Shown: positions 1-5,216 of the stretch, piece after piece | Numbering within the stretch: position 1 is the stretch's first letter | Layout: each line of letters starts with the position of its first letter | Program-made: the position numbers and the translations under genes | The notes under the pieces: model-generated | The model's input: only the letters and a program-made list of their open reading frames with translations | Database searches by the model: none | Told to the model about the DNA's origin: nothing | DNA from: Pistricoccus aurantiacus | GTDB lineage: Bacteria; Pseudomonadota; Gammaproteobacteria; Pseudomonadales; Halomonadaceae | Strand: one strand, 5' to 3' | DNA: 5,466 nt | Assembly: GCF_042682565.1 (NCBI RefSeq) | Contig: NZ_JBHUIC010000022.1

Positions 1-84
1 ACCCGCGAGCTGGGCGACCCGTTCCGTCGGGATGCCTTGAAGAAGCCGGTGCGGCTGCTCGAGAAGTATCAGGACTATGTCTAA
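1..84 (+). CDS. 3' end of an unidentified protein-coding gene
   Basis: An open frame enters from the left edge and ends at TAA (82-84), giving the last 27 residues of a protein that finishes LLEKYQDYV. Almost every third codon position is G or C (for example CTG, GGC, GAC, CCG, AAG, GTG), which matches the other genes here and supports real coding. The visible tail is charged (several Arg, Lys, Asp and Glu residues), with no membrane segment and no motif I recognise, so I assign no function. The gene's transcript probably ends at the strong hairpin terminator about 125 bases downstream, which separates it from the glycine oxidase gene. Confidence 0.75.
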   Translation, partial: TRELGDPFRRDALKKPVRLLEKYQDYV

Positions 85-116
85 CAGGACCATGTCTAAT
101 CAGGAGATGTCCAAGT
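70..116 (+). repeat. Imperfect tandem repeat (3 units of 15-16 bp) across a stop codon
   Basis: Three adjacent units are visible: CAGGACTATGTCTAA (70-84), CAGGACCATGTCTAAT (85-100) and the more diverged CAGGAGATGTCCAAGT (101-116). The first unit encodes the last four residues and stop of the upstream gene; the others lie just past the stop. The pattern suggests local duplication of the gene's 3' end. A nine-codon mini-frame starting at the ATG at 92 arises from it, but the AGGA in front is only two bases from that ATG, so translation is doubtful. Confidence 0.6.
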
Positions 117-204
117 AAGACCTGATGGGATGCTCTCGATAGGCGAGGCGTACCAGAGCGCGGTGTCGTCGAGTGAGTCGAGTGGATGTAGCGAAACCGT
201 GCTG

Positions 205-256
205 AAAGGCCCCGGTCCGGTGAAGACAACTTCGCCGGACCGGGGTTTTCTTGTCT
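205..256 (+). terminator. Strong intrinsic terminator of the upstream gene
   Basis: Bases 210-225 (CCCCGGTCCGGTGAAG) pair with 230-245 (CTTCGCCGGACCGGGG) in an uninterrupted 16 bp stem with one T-G wobble and a four-base ACAA loop. The T-rich tract TTTTCTTGTCTT follows directly. This is a textbook rho-independent terminator on the + strand. It lies about 125 bases after the stop at 82-84 and 37 bases before the glycine oxidase start. The left side has only a three-base A run, so termination in the opposite direction is less likely. Confidence 0.92.
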
Positions 257-292
257 TGAGAACGACTATTCAAAAGGGCAGCGATTTGACCG

Positions 293-1426
293 ATGAACGA
301 TTTCCTCATTATCGGCGGCGGCGTGATCGGCATGATGAGCGCCTGGCAGCTGGCGGACGCGGGATGCAATGTCACCCTGATCGAGCGTGGGCGTTGTGCC
401 AATGAAGCCTCCTGGGCCGGCGGCGGCATCGTCTCGCCGCTTTATCCCTGGCGGCATCTGGAGCCGATCTCGCAGCTTTCCCGCTGGTCCGAGGGTTACT
501 ATCCGGCGCTGGCAAGACAACTGATCGAGGAAACCGGCATCGATCCGGAGTATCGGCAGAAAGGATTGCTATATCTTCGCGTGGACGACGAGGCGGAAGC
601 AAAGACCTGGGCGGCCCGGATGGCAAAACCGCTGGAGCAGGTGAGCGCGAATTTTCTGTACGACAAGGAGCCCTATCTGGCGTCGGGCTTTGACAAGGCC
701 CTGTGGATGCCGACCTTGGGCAGCATTCGCAATCCGCGGCTTGGCCAGGCTTTGCGCGCAAGGCTGGCATCACATTCCCGAGTACGGCTCGAGGAGAACA
801 CGCAGGTCAATGGGTTTCGCTTGCAACGGGATCGACTCGAGGGGGTGGAAACCTCTCGAGGTGTTTTCTCGGCGGGGCGGGTGGTTGTGTGCGGCGGCGC
901 CTGGACCGGCAAGCTGTTGAAGTCATTGGGAGTCGAGCTGCCGGTGCGCCCGGTCAAAGGGCAGATGATGATCTTCAGGACACCGCCCAAGCACGGCCGT
1001 ATGCTGGTGGAGCGAGTGCTGCTGATGGACGGTCGCTATCTGATTCCCCGCTCGGACGGGCGTTTGCTGATTGGATCGACCCTGGAGGAAAAGGACTTCG
1101 ATAAAAGCACAACCGATGACGCCAAGGCGTCGCTACTCGACAGTGCGGTAGCGATGGTGCCGGAGCTGGCAACGTGCGAGATCGAGCATCACTGGGCGGG
1201 GCTGCGCCCGGGGGCGCCGGACGGCATGCCGTTCATCGGCGCCGTTCCCGGGATCGATGGGCTATTCGTCAATGCAGGTCACTATCGCAACGGCCTGGTA
1301 CTGGCGCCAGCGACGACACGGCTGCTGGTGGATCAGCTTCTCGACCGCGTGCCGATTCTTGATCCCGAGCCCTTTCATCTGTCCGCCTCGACTATCGAAG
1401 CCAGGCACTCATCGTTAGCCGGGTAA
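293..1426 (+). CDS. thiO: Glycine oxidase ThiO (FAD-dependent amino-acid oxidase)
   Basis: This 377-residue protein belongs to the DAO/ThiO flavoenzyme family. In known members it oxidises glycine with oxygen to iminoacetate (dehydroglycine), the precursor of the thiazole ring of thiamine; related enzymes also accept sarcosine and small D-amino acids. It should be cytosolic; no signal peptide is present. Visible motifs are the N-terminal dinucleotide-binding motif IIGGGVIGM (6-14), an acidic residue ending the second strand (LIERG, Glu31), AGGGIVSP (42-49), PVKGQM (220-225), GLRPG (303-307) and GHYRNGLVLAP (329-339), which is highly characteristic of ThiO. By family comparison Arg305 should bind the substrate carboxylate and Tyr249 should line the active site. 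Length is normal. The ATG at 293 is the only sensible start: an in-frame TGA lies at 287-289, and the next Met would cut the FAD motif. The Shine-Dalgarno is weak (AAGGG at 274-278, 14 bases away). No thiS or thiG is next to it, so the thiamine role is inferred from family. A broader amino-acid oxidase is the alternative. Confidence 0.88.
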   Translation: MNDFLIIGGGVIGMMSAWQLADAGCNVTLIERGRCANEASWAGGGIVSPLYPWRHLEPISQLSRWSEGYYPALARQLIEETGIDPEYRQKGLLYLRVDDEAEAKTWAARMAKPLEQVSANFLYDKEPYLASGFDKALWMPTLGSIRNPRLGQALRARLASHSRVRLEENTQVNGFRLQRDRLEGVETSRGVFSAGRVVVCGGAWTGKLLKSLGVELPVRPVKGQMMIFRTPPKHGRMLVERVLLMDGRYLIPRSDGRLLIGSTLEEKDFDKSTTDDAKASLLDSAVAMVPELATCEIEHHWAGLRPGAPDGMPFIGAVPGIDGLFVNAGHYRNGLVLAPATTRLLVDQLLDRVPILDPEPFHLSASTIEARHSSLAG

Positions 1427-1442
1427 ATCGCATAATTCCTAC

Positions 1443-1448
1443 TATACT
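1443..1448 (+). promoter_or_regulatory. Candidate -10 box after thiO
   Basis: TATACT matches the sigma-70 consensus TATAAT at five of six bases, 17 bases past the thiO stop. No convincing -35 is seen at 16-18 bases upstream (CGGGTA region) and there is no extended -10 TG. If real, it would drive the SnoaL-like gene with a leader of about 220 bases. No terminator is seen between thiO and this gene, so readthrough from thiO is equally possible. Confidence 0.3.
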
Positions 1449-1664
1449 GGCGAGAGTCGTCTTGTTATCGGAGGGTTTGATGGAAGACCCATGAAAATTA
1501 TTCCAAGCGGTTGTCATGGCGATCGTCTGGACCAACGGCTTCCTGGCATCTGGCGCTTGGTCTTGTCTGTCACAAGGTCTACCTTCGTTATGTCAAGGGC
1601 AGTTGTCGATACTGCCTATTCACCCTTGTACGTCCATTACCGTCTGTTAAACCACAACAACATC

Positions 1665-1669
1665 GGGAG
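1665..1669 (+). promoter_or_regulatory. Ribosome binding site that fixes the SnoaL-like gene start
   Basis: GGGAG lies six bases before the ATG at 1676. The reading frame stays open upstream to about 1511, which would add some 55 residues, but this ribosome binding site, and the position where homology to the SnoaL fold begins, both favour the ATG at 1676. Confidence 0.75.
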
Positions 1670-1675
1670 TTGATC

Positions 1676-2056
1676 ATGAGTCAGTCCAACGTTGACCTGT
1701 TGAAAGCCTTTAGCCAAGCCCTGAACGATCACGACATTGACAAGGTCATGAGCATGATGACCGACGACTGTGTCTTTCATGCCATTGCCGGACCGGACCT
1801 GATGGGCAAGACCTTCACCGGTCAGGACGAAGTGCGCCAGGCGCTGGAAGGCGCTTGGAAGAATGCTCCGGATGCCCAGTGGGTCGATGGAGAGCATTAC
1901 GCGGTAGAAGATCACGGCTTCTCCGAAACCACCTATAAGGGCACCACCACCGACGGCGCTCGCTCCGAGGCGCGCATGATCGACGCCTTCACCTTCCGGG
2001 ACGGCAAGATCGCCGTGAAGAACGCCTTCCGCAAGAATCGTCCGGCGATCAGCTGA
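1676..2056 (+). CDS. SnoaL/NTF2-like (ketosteroid isomerase-like fold) protein
   Basis: This 126-residue cytosolic protein has the SnoaL-like/NTF2-like cone fold pattern. An N-terminal helix (VDLLKAFSQALN, 6-17) leads to DIDKVMSMMTDDCVFH (20-35), the usual 'duration of two helices then first strand' segment. GKTFTGQDEVRQAL (44-57) is the typical loop-helix, and a beta-rich C-terminal half includes DAFTFRDGKIA (103-113), a hallmark strand pair. Length matches the family (about 120-140). Such proteins form small dimers with a hydrophobic pocket and may be isomerases, hydrolases, lyases or simply binding proteins. The fold alone does not give a reaction, so I name none. It precedes the PuuB-like oxidoreductase by 116 bases on the same strand and has a near-identical start context, so it may act in the same pathway. 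Its stop lies inside a perfect 12-bp palindrome (2047-2058). Family confidence is high; role unknown. Confidence 0.85.
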   Translation: MSQSNVDLLKAFSQALNDHDIDKVMSMMTDDCVFHAIAGPDLMGKTFTGQDEVRQALEGAWKNAPDAQWVDGEHYAVEDHGFSETTYKGTTTDGARSEARMIDAFTFRDGKIAVKNAFRKNRPAIS

Positions 2057-2099
2057 TCAACCCGTCCGCCGATCGAAACGAAGCAGATCAAGGTGACCT
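2047..2099 (+). promoter_or_regulatory. GATC cluster, palindrome and GATC(G)AA direct repeats upstream of the oxidoreductase gene
   Basis: The 12-bp palindrome GATCAGCTGATC (2047-2058) covers the SnoaL-like gene's stop. GATCAA recurs at 2055-2060, GATCGAA at 2071-2077 and GATCAA at 2086-2091, that is, with 15-16 base spacing. An inverted repeat AAGGT-G-ACCT (2090-2099) overlaps the last copy and lies just before the candidate -10 at 2111. The arrangement resembles a regulator-binding region. Which protein binds is unknown; the nearby MocR-type regulator is one candidate because such regulators often bind direct repeats. Confidence 0.35.
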
Positions 2100-2110
2100 A
2101 AATACAACGA

Positions 2111-2116
2111 TATCAT
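2111..2116 (+). promoter_or_regulatory. Candidate -10 box for the PuuB-like oxidoreductase gene
   Basis: TATCAT matches TATAAT at five of six bases, with the start codon 57 bases downstream of its end. The expected -35 position (around 2088-2093, TCAAGG) is poor. A weak -35 with a direct-repeat region overlapping it would fit an activator-dependent promoter, but this is inference. Confidence 0.3.
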
Positions 2117-2142
2117 TAGAGCGATTTGCAGTAGCGCTCAGG

Positions 2143-2165
2143 TTCTCCGCCTCAGGCGGCAGGAG
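2143..2165 (+). promoter_or_regulatory. Hairpin that can mask the oxidoreductase ribosome binding site
   Basis: CCGCC (2147-2151) pairs with GGCGG (2155-2159) around a TCA loop. With one bulged C (2160), TTCT (2143-2146) pairs onward with AGGA (2161-2164), which is most of the Shine-Dalgarno AGGAG (2161-2165). That gives a nine-pair helix with one wobble. A second small inverted repeat, GAGCG/CGCTC (2119-2123 with 2135-2139), lies just upstream. The AGGAG is seven bases before the ATG at 2173 and otherwise a strong ribosome binding site, which fixes this ATG over the TTG at 2167. Confidence 0.5.
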
Positions 2166-2172
2166 TTTGATC

Positions 2173-3606
2173 ATGGATACGACAACTCAATCAGCAGTTC
2201 AAGGCAAGCGTACCGCCGCTTCCCAACCTTTCGATCCCTCCTATGATCCGCTCAAGGAGGCCACTCCAGGTGTGGGCAAGGATTACGCGCCGACCTACTG
2301 GGTGGCCACTGGCGGCGAGCCACCGGAAGACGACGGACCGATAGAGCACGACATCGAAGTGGACGTGGCGATCATCGGCGCGGGCTTTACCGGATTGACC
2401 GCGGCGATCTTCCTGGCGGAACAGCATGGCATCAAGGCGCACGTACTGGAAGCCAACCGTACCAGCTGGGGCTGTACCACCCGCAACGGCGGTCAGGCTC
2501 AGTGCGCCACGGGACGTCTGAAGCGCTCCCAGTGGATTTCCCGCTATGGCTTGAAGGTCGCGCATCAGTTGCATCAGGAGTGCATCGATGCCATGGAGAA
2601 CTTCAAGGAGTTGATCAAGGACATCGACTGCGAGCCGCAGCCGGGTGGGCACCTGTATATCGCCCACCGGGACAAGGTCATGCCGACCTTGGAGAAGGAG
2701 GCTAAGCTGCTGCGGGACGAGTTCAACTATGACGCCCAGATTCTGAGTGCCACGGACGTCAAGCGCGACTGGGTGGACGACAAGGAAGCCGCCGGCGCCA
2801 TGCACGAGCCGGAAGGCATCGGCATCCACGCCGCCAAGCTGGCCTTCGGCTATCACAAGAAGGCCCGCGCGCTGGGCGCCAAGATCCATCCGCAAAGCCC
2901 GGTACAAGGCTTCGAGACCAAGAACGGCGTGCATTACCTGAAGACGCCGGGTGGGGTGGTGAAGGCCAAGGCGGTGGGTATCGCCACCGGTGGCTATACC
3001 TCTCAGAGCCTGCATCCGCAGCTCAAGAATCGCCTGCTGCCGATCCTGTCGAATTCCATCGTCACGCGAGTGCTGACGGACAAGGAAATCGAGGCCTGCA
3101 ATTTCCAGACCAAGCAGGTCATCACCGATACGCGGATTCTGCGTCACTACTATCGCCGCCTGCCGGACAACCGGGTGCAGATCGGTAGCCGCAGCGCCAT
3201 TACCGGCCGCGACGCGCCGAACAAGAAGTACGAATCAATGCTGATCAGCGACCTGCATCGCAAATTCCCGGCGCTGAAAGACATTCAAATCGACTTCTCC
3301 TGGTGGGGCTGGGTGGACGTCAGTCACGACATGATGCCGCGCATCTTTCAGCCGGAGCCCAAGGAAACCGTCTATTACGCGCTGGGTTACGGCGGTAACG
3401 GCGTCATGTACTCTTCTCAGGCGGGGCGTCGACTGGCTCAGTGGATCGCTGGTCAAGGCAAGGAGCTGGATATGCCGATCTTCACCTCCAAGCTGCCGCA
3501 CCCGAACCTGTTCGAGAAGGTTGAGTCACCGATATTCGCGCCTTTCCGACGGTTCGGCCAGCGTTTCCTGTATCGCTGGTACGGCTTGAAGGACGAGAAG
3601 ATCTGA
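2173..3606 (+). CDS. FAD-dependent amine oxidoreductase, PuuB/PauB (gamma-glutamylputrescine oxidase-like) family
   Basis: This 477-residue protein is a DAO-superfamily flavoenzyme resembling gamma-glutamylputrescine oxidoreductase. Such enzymes oxidise an amine or secondary amine to an aldehyde or imine, releasing ammonia and peroxide. Visible motifs are the dinucleotide-binding motif IIGAGFTGLTAA (67-78), Glu93 ending the second strand (VLEAN), and RNGGQ (104-108), shared with PuuB. PGGHLYIA (157-164), ATGGYT (271-276), YYRRLPDNRVQIG (326-338), WWGWVDVSHDMMPRI (377-391) and YALGYGGNGV (402-411), the C-terminal flavin-binding stretch, follow. The first 60 residues form an acidic, Pro-rich extension absent from E. 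coli PuuB (about 426 residues). It lacks signal-peptide character and looks typical of a longer subfamily. The start at 2173 follows AGGAG by seven bases. The protein is probably cytosolic. No puuA, puuC or transporter gene is in the window, so the substrate (gamma-glutamylpolyamine, another amine, or an N-methyl amino acid) is open. It ends at a terminator shared with the convergent MocR-type regulator. Confidence 0.85.
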   Translation: MDTTTQSAVQGKRTAASQPFDPSYDPLKEATPGVGKDYAPTYWVATGGEPPEDDGPIEHDIEVDVAIIGAGFTGLTAAIFLAEQHGIKAHVLEANRTSWGCTTRNGGQAQCATGRLKRSQWISRYGLKVAHQLHQECIDAMENFKELIKDIDCEPQPGGHLYIAHRDKVMPTLEKEAKLLRDEFNYDAQILSATDVKRDWVDDKEAAGAMHEPEGIGIHAAKLAFGYHKKARALGAKIHPQSPVQGFETKNGVHYLKTPGGVVKAKAVGIATGGYTSQSLHPQLKNRLLPILSNSIVTRVLTDKEIEACNFQTKQVITDTRILRHYYRRLPDNRVQIGSRSAITGRDAPNKKYESMLISDLHRKFPALKDIQIDFSWWGWVDVSHDMMPRIFQPEPKETVYYALGYGGNGVMYSSQAGRRLAQWIAGQGKELDMPIFTSKLPHPNLFEKVESPIFAPFRRFGQRFLYRWYGLKDEKI

Positions 3607-3654
3607 TGGCGGCTTTCGGCTGACTCAGGAGAGAAAGTCGACGCCAATCCGTAT

Positions 3655-3691
3655 AAAAACCGGCTCTCTGAAAAAGAGAGTCGGTTTTTTT
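3655..3691. terminator. Bidirectional terminator between convergent genes
   Basis: CCGGCTCTCT (3660-3669) pairs with AGAGAGTCGG (3675-3684), with one G-T wobble and a GAAAA loop. The stem is extended by five A-T pairs (3655-3659 with 3685-3689). A T tract follows on the + strand (3685-3691), and the A tract at 3655-3659 supplies the T tract for the minus strand. The minus-strand regulator's TAA stop (3692-3690) lies within the tract, so the hairpin begins essentially at its stop codon. On the + strand it lies 49 bases after the oxidoreductase stop. Confidence 0.92.
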
Positions 3692-5159
3692 ATGGCCGTA
3701 TGGCTTCGGGTAGCAGCTTCGCCAGACGCTCGATCCCCGGGCCGATACGGGATTCCGCAATGGCGGAGAAGCCCAGGCGGAAGTACTCGGTGGATGGCTG
3801 ATCGAAGAAGTGAATATCGCCTCGTTCGATCAGGATGCCCTGTTCTTTCGCCAGGTCGCTCAGCAAGCCGCAGTCGAGCCCCGGTGGTCCTTGAATCCAG
3901 AAACAGGATCCGCCGTAGATCGAGGGAATCCTGGCGTTGGGCAAATGTTCCGCCAGGGCGTCGTGCATGTGCTGCCAGCGCCGATGGTAGGTACGGTGCA
4001 TCTGGCGCAATAGCGCATCGTGGTAGCCACGTTCGAGAAACAGCGCCACGGCGCGCTGATTGTTGGTGGGCGGATGGCGCAGCATCAGGCGACGCAGGGC
4101 GCGGGCTTCTCGAATCAACGCCGGCGGCCCTACCATATAGCCCAGCCGAAGCCCGGGGGCCAGGGTTTTCGACAGGCTGCCGACGTAGATGACCCGGTTA
4201 TGCTTATCGAGACTTTTCAGAGCGGGAGTGGGGTTATCCAGATAGTTGGTTTCGCTCTCGTAATCGTCTTCGATGATCAGAAAGTTGCCTAGCTCCGCCA
4301 TGTCCAGCAGCTGGCGACGCCGAGCCAGCGGCATGGTGACCGTGGTGGGGGACTGATGGCTCGGGGTGACATAAAGCAGATCGCAGCCCTCGATGCTCGG
4401 TTCCAGGCGCATGCCCTGGTCGTCCACCGACATCAGCAGGATATCGTTCGTGAACATGCTGGCGATGTTGTACATGTCCACGTAGCCTGGGTTCTCCATG
4501 GCGAAACGCCGTCCTGCCTTCAATAGCAGCATGCCAGTGATCCATAGCGCCTGCTGAGCGCCCACGGTGACGAGAATCTCGTCTTTCGATACGAAGACTC
4601 CGCGCCGAGGCAGCAGCCGGGTATGAATCTGCTCGATCAGCAGGGGGTCGTCATTGTTGAGATGATCCACCGCCCAGCTGCGAATGGCGGGTACGCTCAT
4701 CGAGTCGCGACTGCACTCCCGCCAGTGCTGGGTAGGGAAAAGCGCCGGGTCGATCTGCCCGTAAAGAAAAGGATAGTCATAGCTGGGCCAATCACCAGGC
4801 TTGCAGATAGTACGCTGCCGAGAAGGATACATGGTCAGCAGCGCTTCCCAGGGCAGGCGCTCCGCGTCGATATCGTTCAGGCGCTGCGGGCGGCTTGCCC
4901 GGCCCGCCAGAATCTCGGGATTGACGTAATAGCCGCTGCGTCGCTTGGCGATAAGATAGCCGTCGTCGAGCAGCTGTTCATAGACCAGCATCACCGTATT
5001 GCGCGCGATACGAAGCTCGCGAGCCAGCCCGCGACTTGAGGGCAGGGCGCGGTCCAGCGGCAGATGGCCATCGAGAATCGCTCGAGCAATCTGCTCGCGA
5101 AGCTGCTGCTGCAGGCTGGCGGAAGAGTGGTGATCCAGATAAAAGAGTAGCTGACTCAT
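3690..5159 (-). CDS. MocR/GabR-type transcriptional regulator (GntR winged helix fused to PLP aminotransferase-like domain)
   Basis: This 489-residue protein has the two-domain MocR architecture. Residues about 14-80 form a GntR winged helix: LQQQLREQIARAILDG (16-31), LPSSRGLARELRIARNTV (39-56) as the helix-turn-helix, and GYLIAKRRSGYYV (67-79) as the wing. A linker leads to a fold-type-I aminotransferase-like domain from about 125 onward. There YGQIDPALFP (133-142) is a MocR signature, VGAQQAL (199-205) is the cofactor phosphate region, and EDDYESE (297-303) carries Asp299, which should contact the PLP ring nitrogen. SLSKTLAPGLRLGY (328-341) holds the Schiff-base lysine Lys331, and Arg461 in FRLGF should bind a substrate carboxylate. 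All key PLP residues are kept, so it probably senses an amino compound through PLP, as GabR does, while binding DNA as a dimer. A TTG at 5216 would add 19 residues; the ATG at 5159 fits the family's N-terminus better, though its Shine-Dalgarno is poor (GGAG about 12 bases off). Its target is likely local, possibly the convergent oxidoreductase and SnoaL-like genes, but this is inference. Confidence 0.88.
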   Translation of the reverse strand: MSQLLFYLDHHSSASLQQQLREQIARAILDGHLPLDRALPSSRGLARELRIARNTVMLVYEQLLDDGYLIAKRRSGYYVNPEILAGRASRPQRLNDIDAERLPWEALLTMYPSRQRTICKPGDWPSYDYPFLYGQIDPALFPTQHWRECSRDSMSVPAIRSWAVDHLNNDDPLLIEQIHTRLLPRRGVFVSKDEILVTVGAQQALWITGMLLLKAGRRFAMENPGYVDMYNIASMFTNDILLMSVDDQGMRLEPSIEGCDLLYVTPSHQSPTTVTMPLARRRQLLDMAELGNFLIIEDDYESETNYLDNPTPALKSLDKHNRVIYVGSLSKTLAPGLRLGYMVGPPALIREARALRRLMLRHPPTNNQRAVALFLERGYHDALLRQMHRTYHRRWQHMHDALAEHLPNARIPSIYGGSCFWIQGPPGLDCGLLSDLAKEQGILIERGDIHFFDQPSTEYFRLGFSAIAESRIGPGIERLAKLLPEAIRP

Positions 5160-5183
5160 GGCTTGCTGCGACTCCAAGAGGAG

Positions 5184-5214
5184 GCGCTTGGCGTAGACGC
5201 CAAGCCCCAAGCGC
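5184..5214 (-). promoter_or_regulatory. Inverted repeat with alternative pairing in the regulator leader
   Basis: GCTTGGCGTAGACGCCAAGC (5186-5205) is a 9 bp perfect inverted repeat with a two-base centre. The left arm GCGCTTGG (5184-5191) can instead pair with a second copy, CCAAGCGC (5207-5214), so two mutually exclusive helices are possible. It lies 27 bases before the regulator's ATG. No T tract follows on either strand, so it is not a terminator. It could be an autoregulatory operator or an RNA element in the leader. A second, smaller repeat, GCGT-ATC-ACGC (5239-5249), lies further upstream and shares the GCGT/ACGC half-sites. Confidence 0.45.
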
Positions 5215-5216
5215 AA

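Larger units (their letters stand above)
1427..1675 (+). other. Gene-free leader between thiO and the SnoaL-like gene
   Basis: This 249-base stretch holds no convincing gene. It contains small hairpins: CTTGT/ACAAG (1562-1566 with 1572-1576), the inverted repeat AAGGT-CT-ACCTT (1574-1585), which overlaps the first, and GGCAGT/ACTGCC (1598-1603 with 1611-1616). A good Shine-Dalgarno GGAGGG (1470-1475) precedes a four-codon frame, ATG at 1480 (MEDP, stop 1492-1494). That frame overlaps a 60-codon frame (1491-1673) ending two bases before the next gene. The 60-codon frame uses AGG, ACA, TCA and TTA codons and lacks the third-position GC bias of real genes here, so I do not call it. I recognise no riboswitch class and see no terminator. 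Confidence 0.5.

Noticed and set aside
1511..1675. Upstream extension of the SnoaL-like protein by about 55 residues
   Set aside because: The family's fold begins at the ATG at 1676, a good Shine-Dalgarno sits six bases before it, and the extension has non-native codon use and a Cys-rich, unfamiliar sequence.
1427..1675. Thiamine or glycine riboswitch, suggested by the adjacent thiO gene
   Set aside because: I could not find the conserved core sequences of either class, and the region is downstream of thiO, not upstream.
2191..3147. Long open frame of 318 codons on the minus strand
   Set aside because: It lies entirely inside, and antisense to, the well-supported PuuB-like gene. It shows no recognisable domain, and long antisense frames are expected opposite GC-rich codon-biased genes.
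4234..4545. Open frame of 103 codons on the minus strand within the regulator gene
   Set aside because: It is an alternative-frame shadow of the MocR-type coding sequence, with His/Arg/Gly-rich content typical of out-of-frame translation.
5186..5205. Inverted repeat as an intrinsic terminator
   Set aside because: No T tract follows on either strand, and it lies upstream of the regulator's start rather than after a gene.
5160..5216. TTG start adding 19 residues to the MocR-type regulator
   Set aside because: MocR winged helices normally begin within the first 10-15 residues, which fits the ATG at 5159. The extra segment would also be read through the inverted repeat at 5186-5205.
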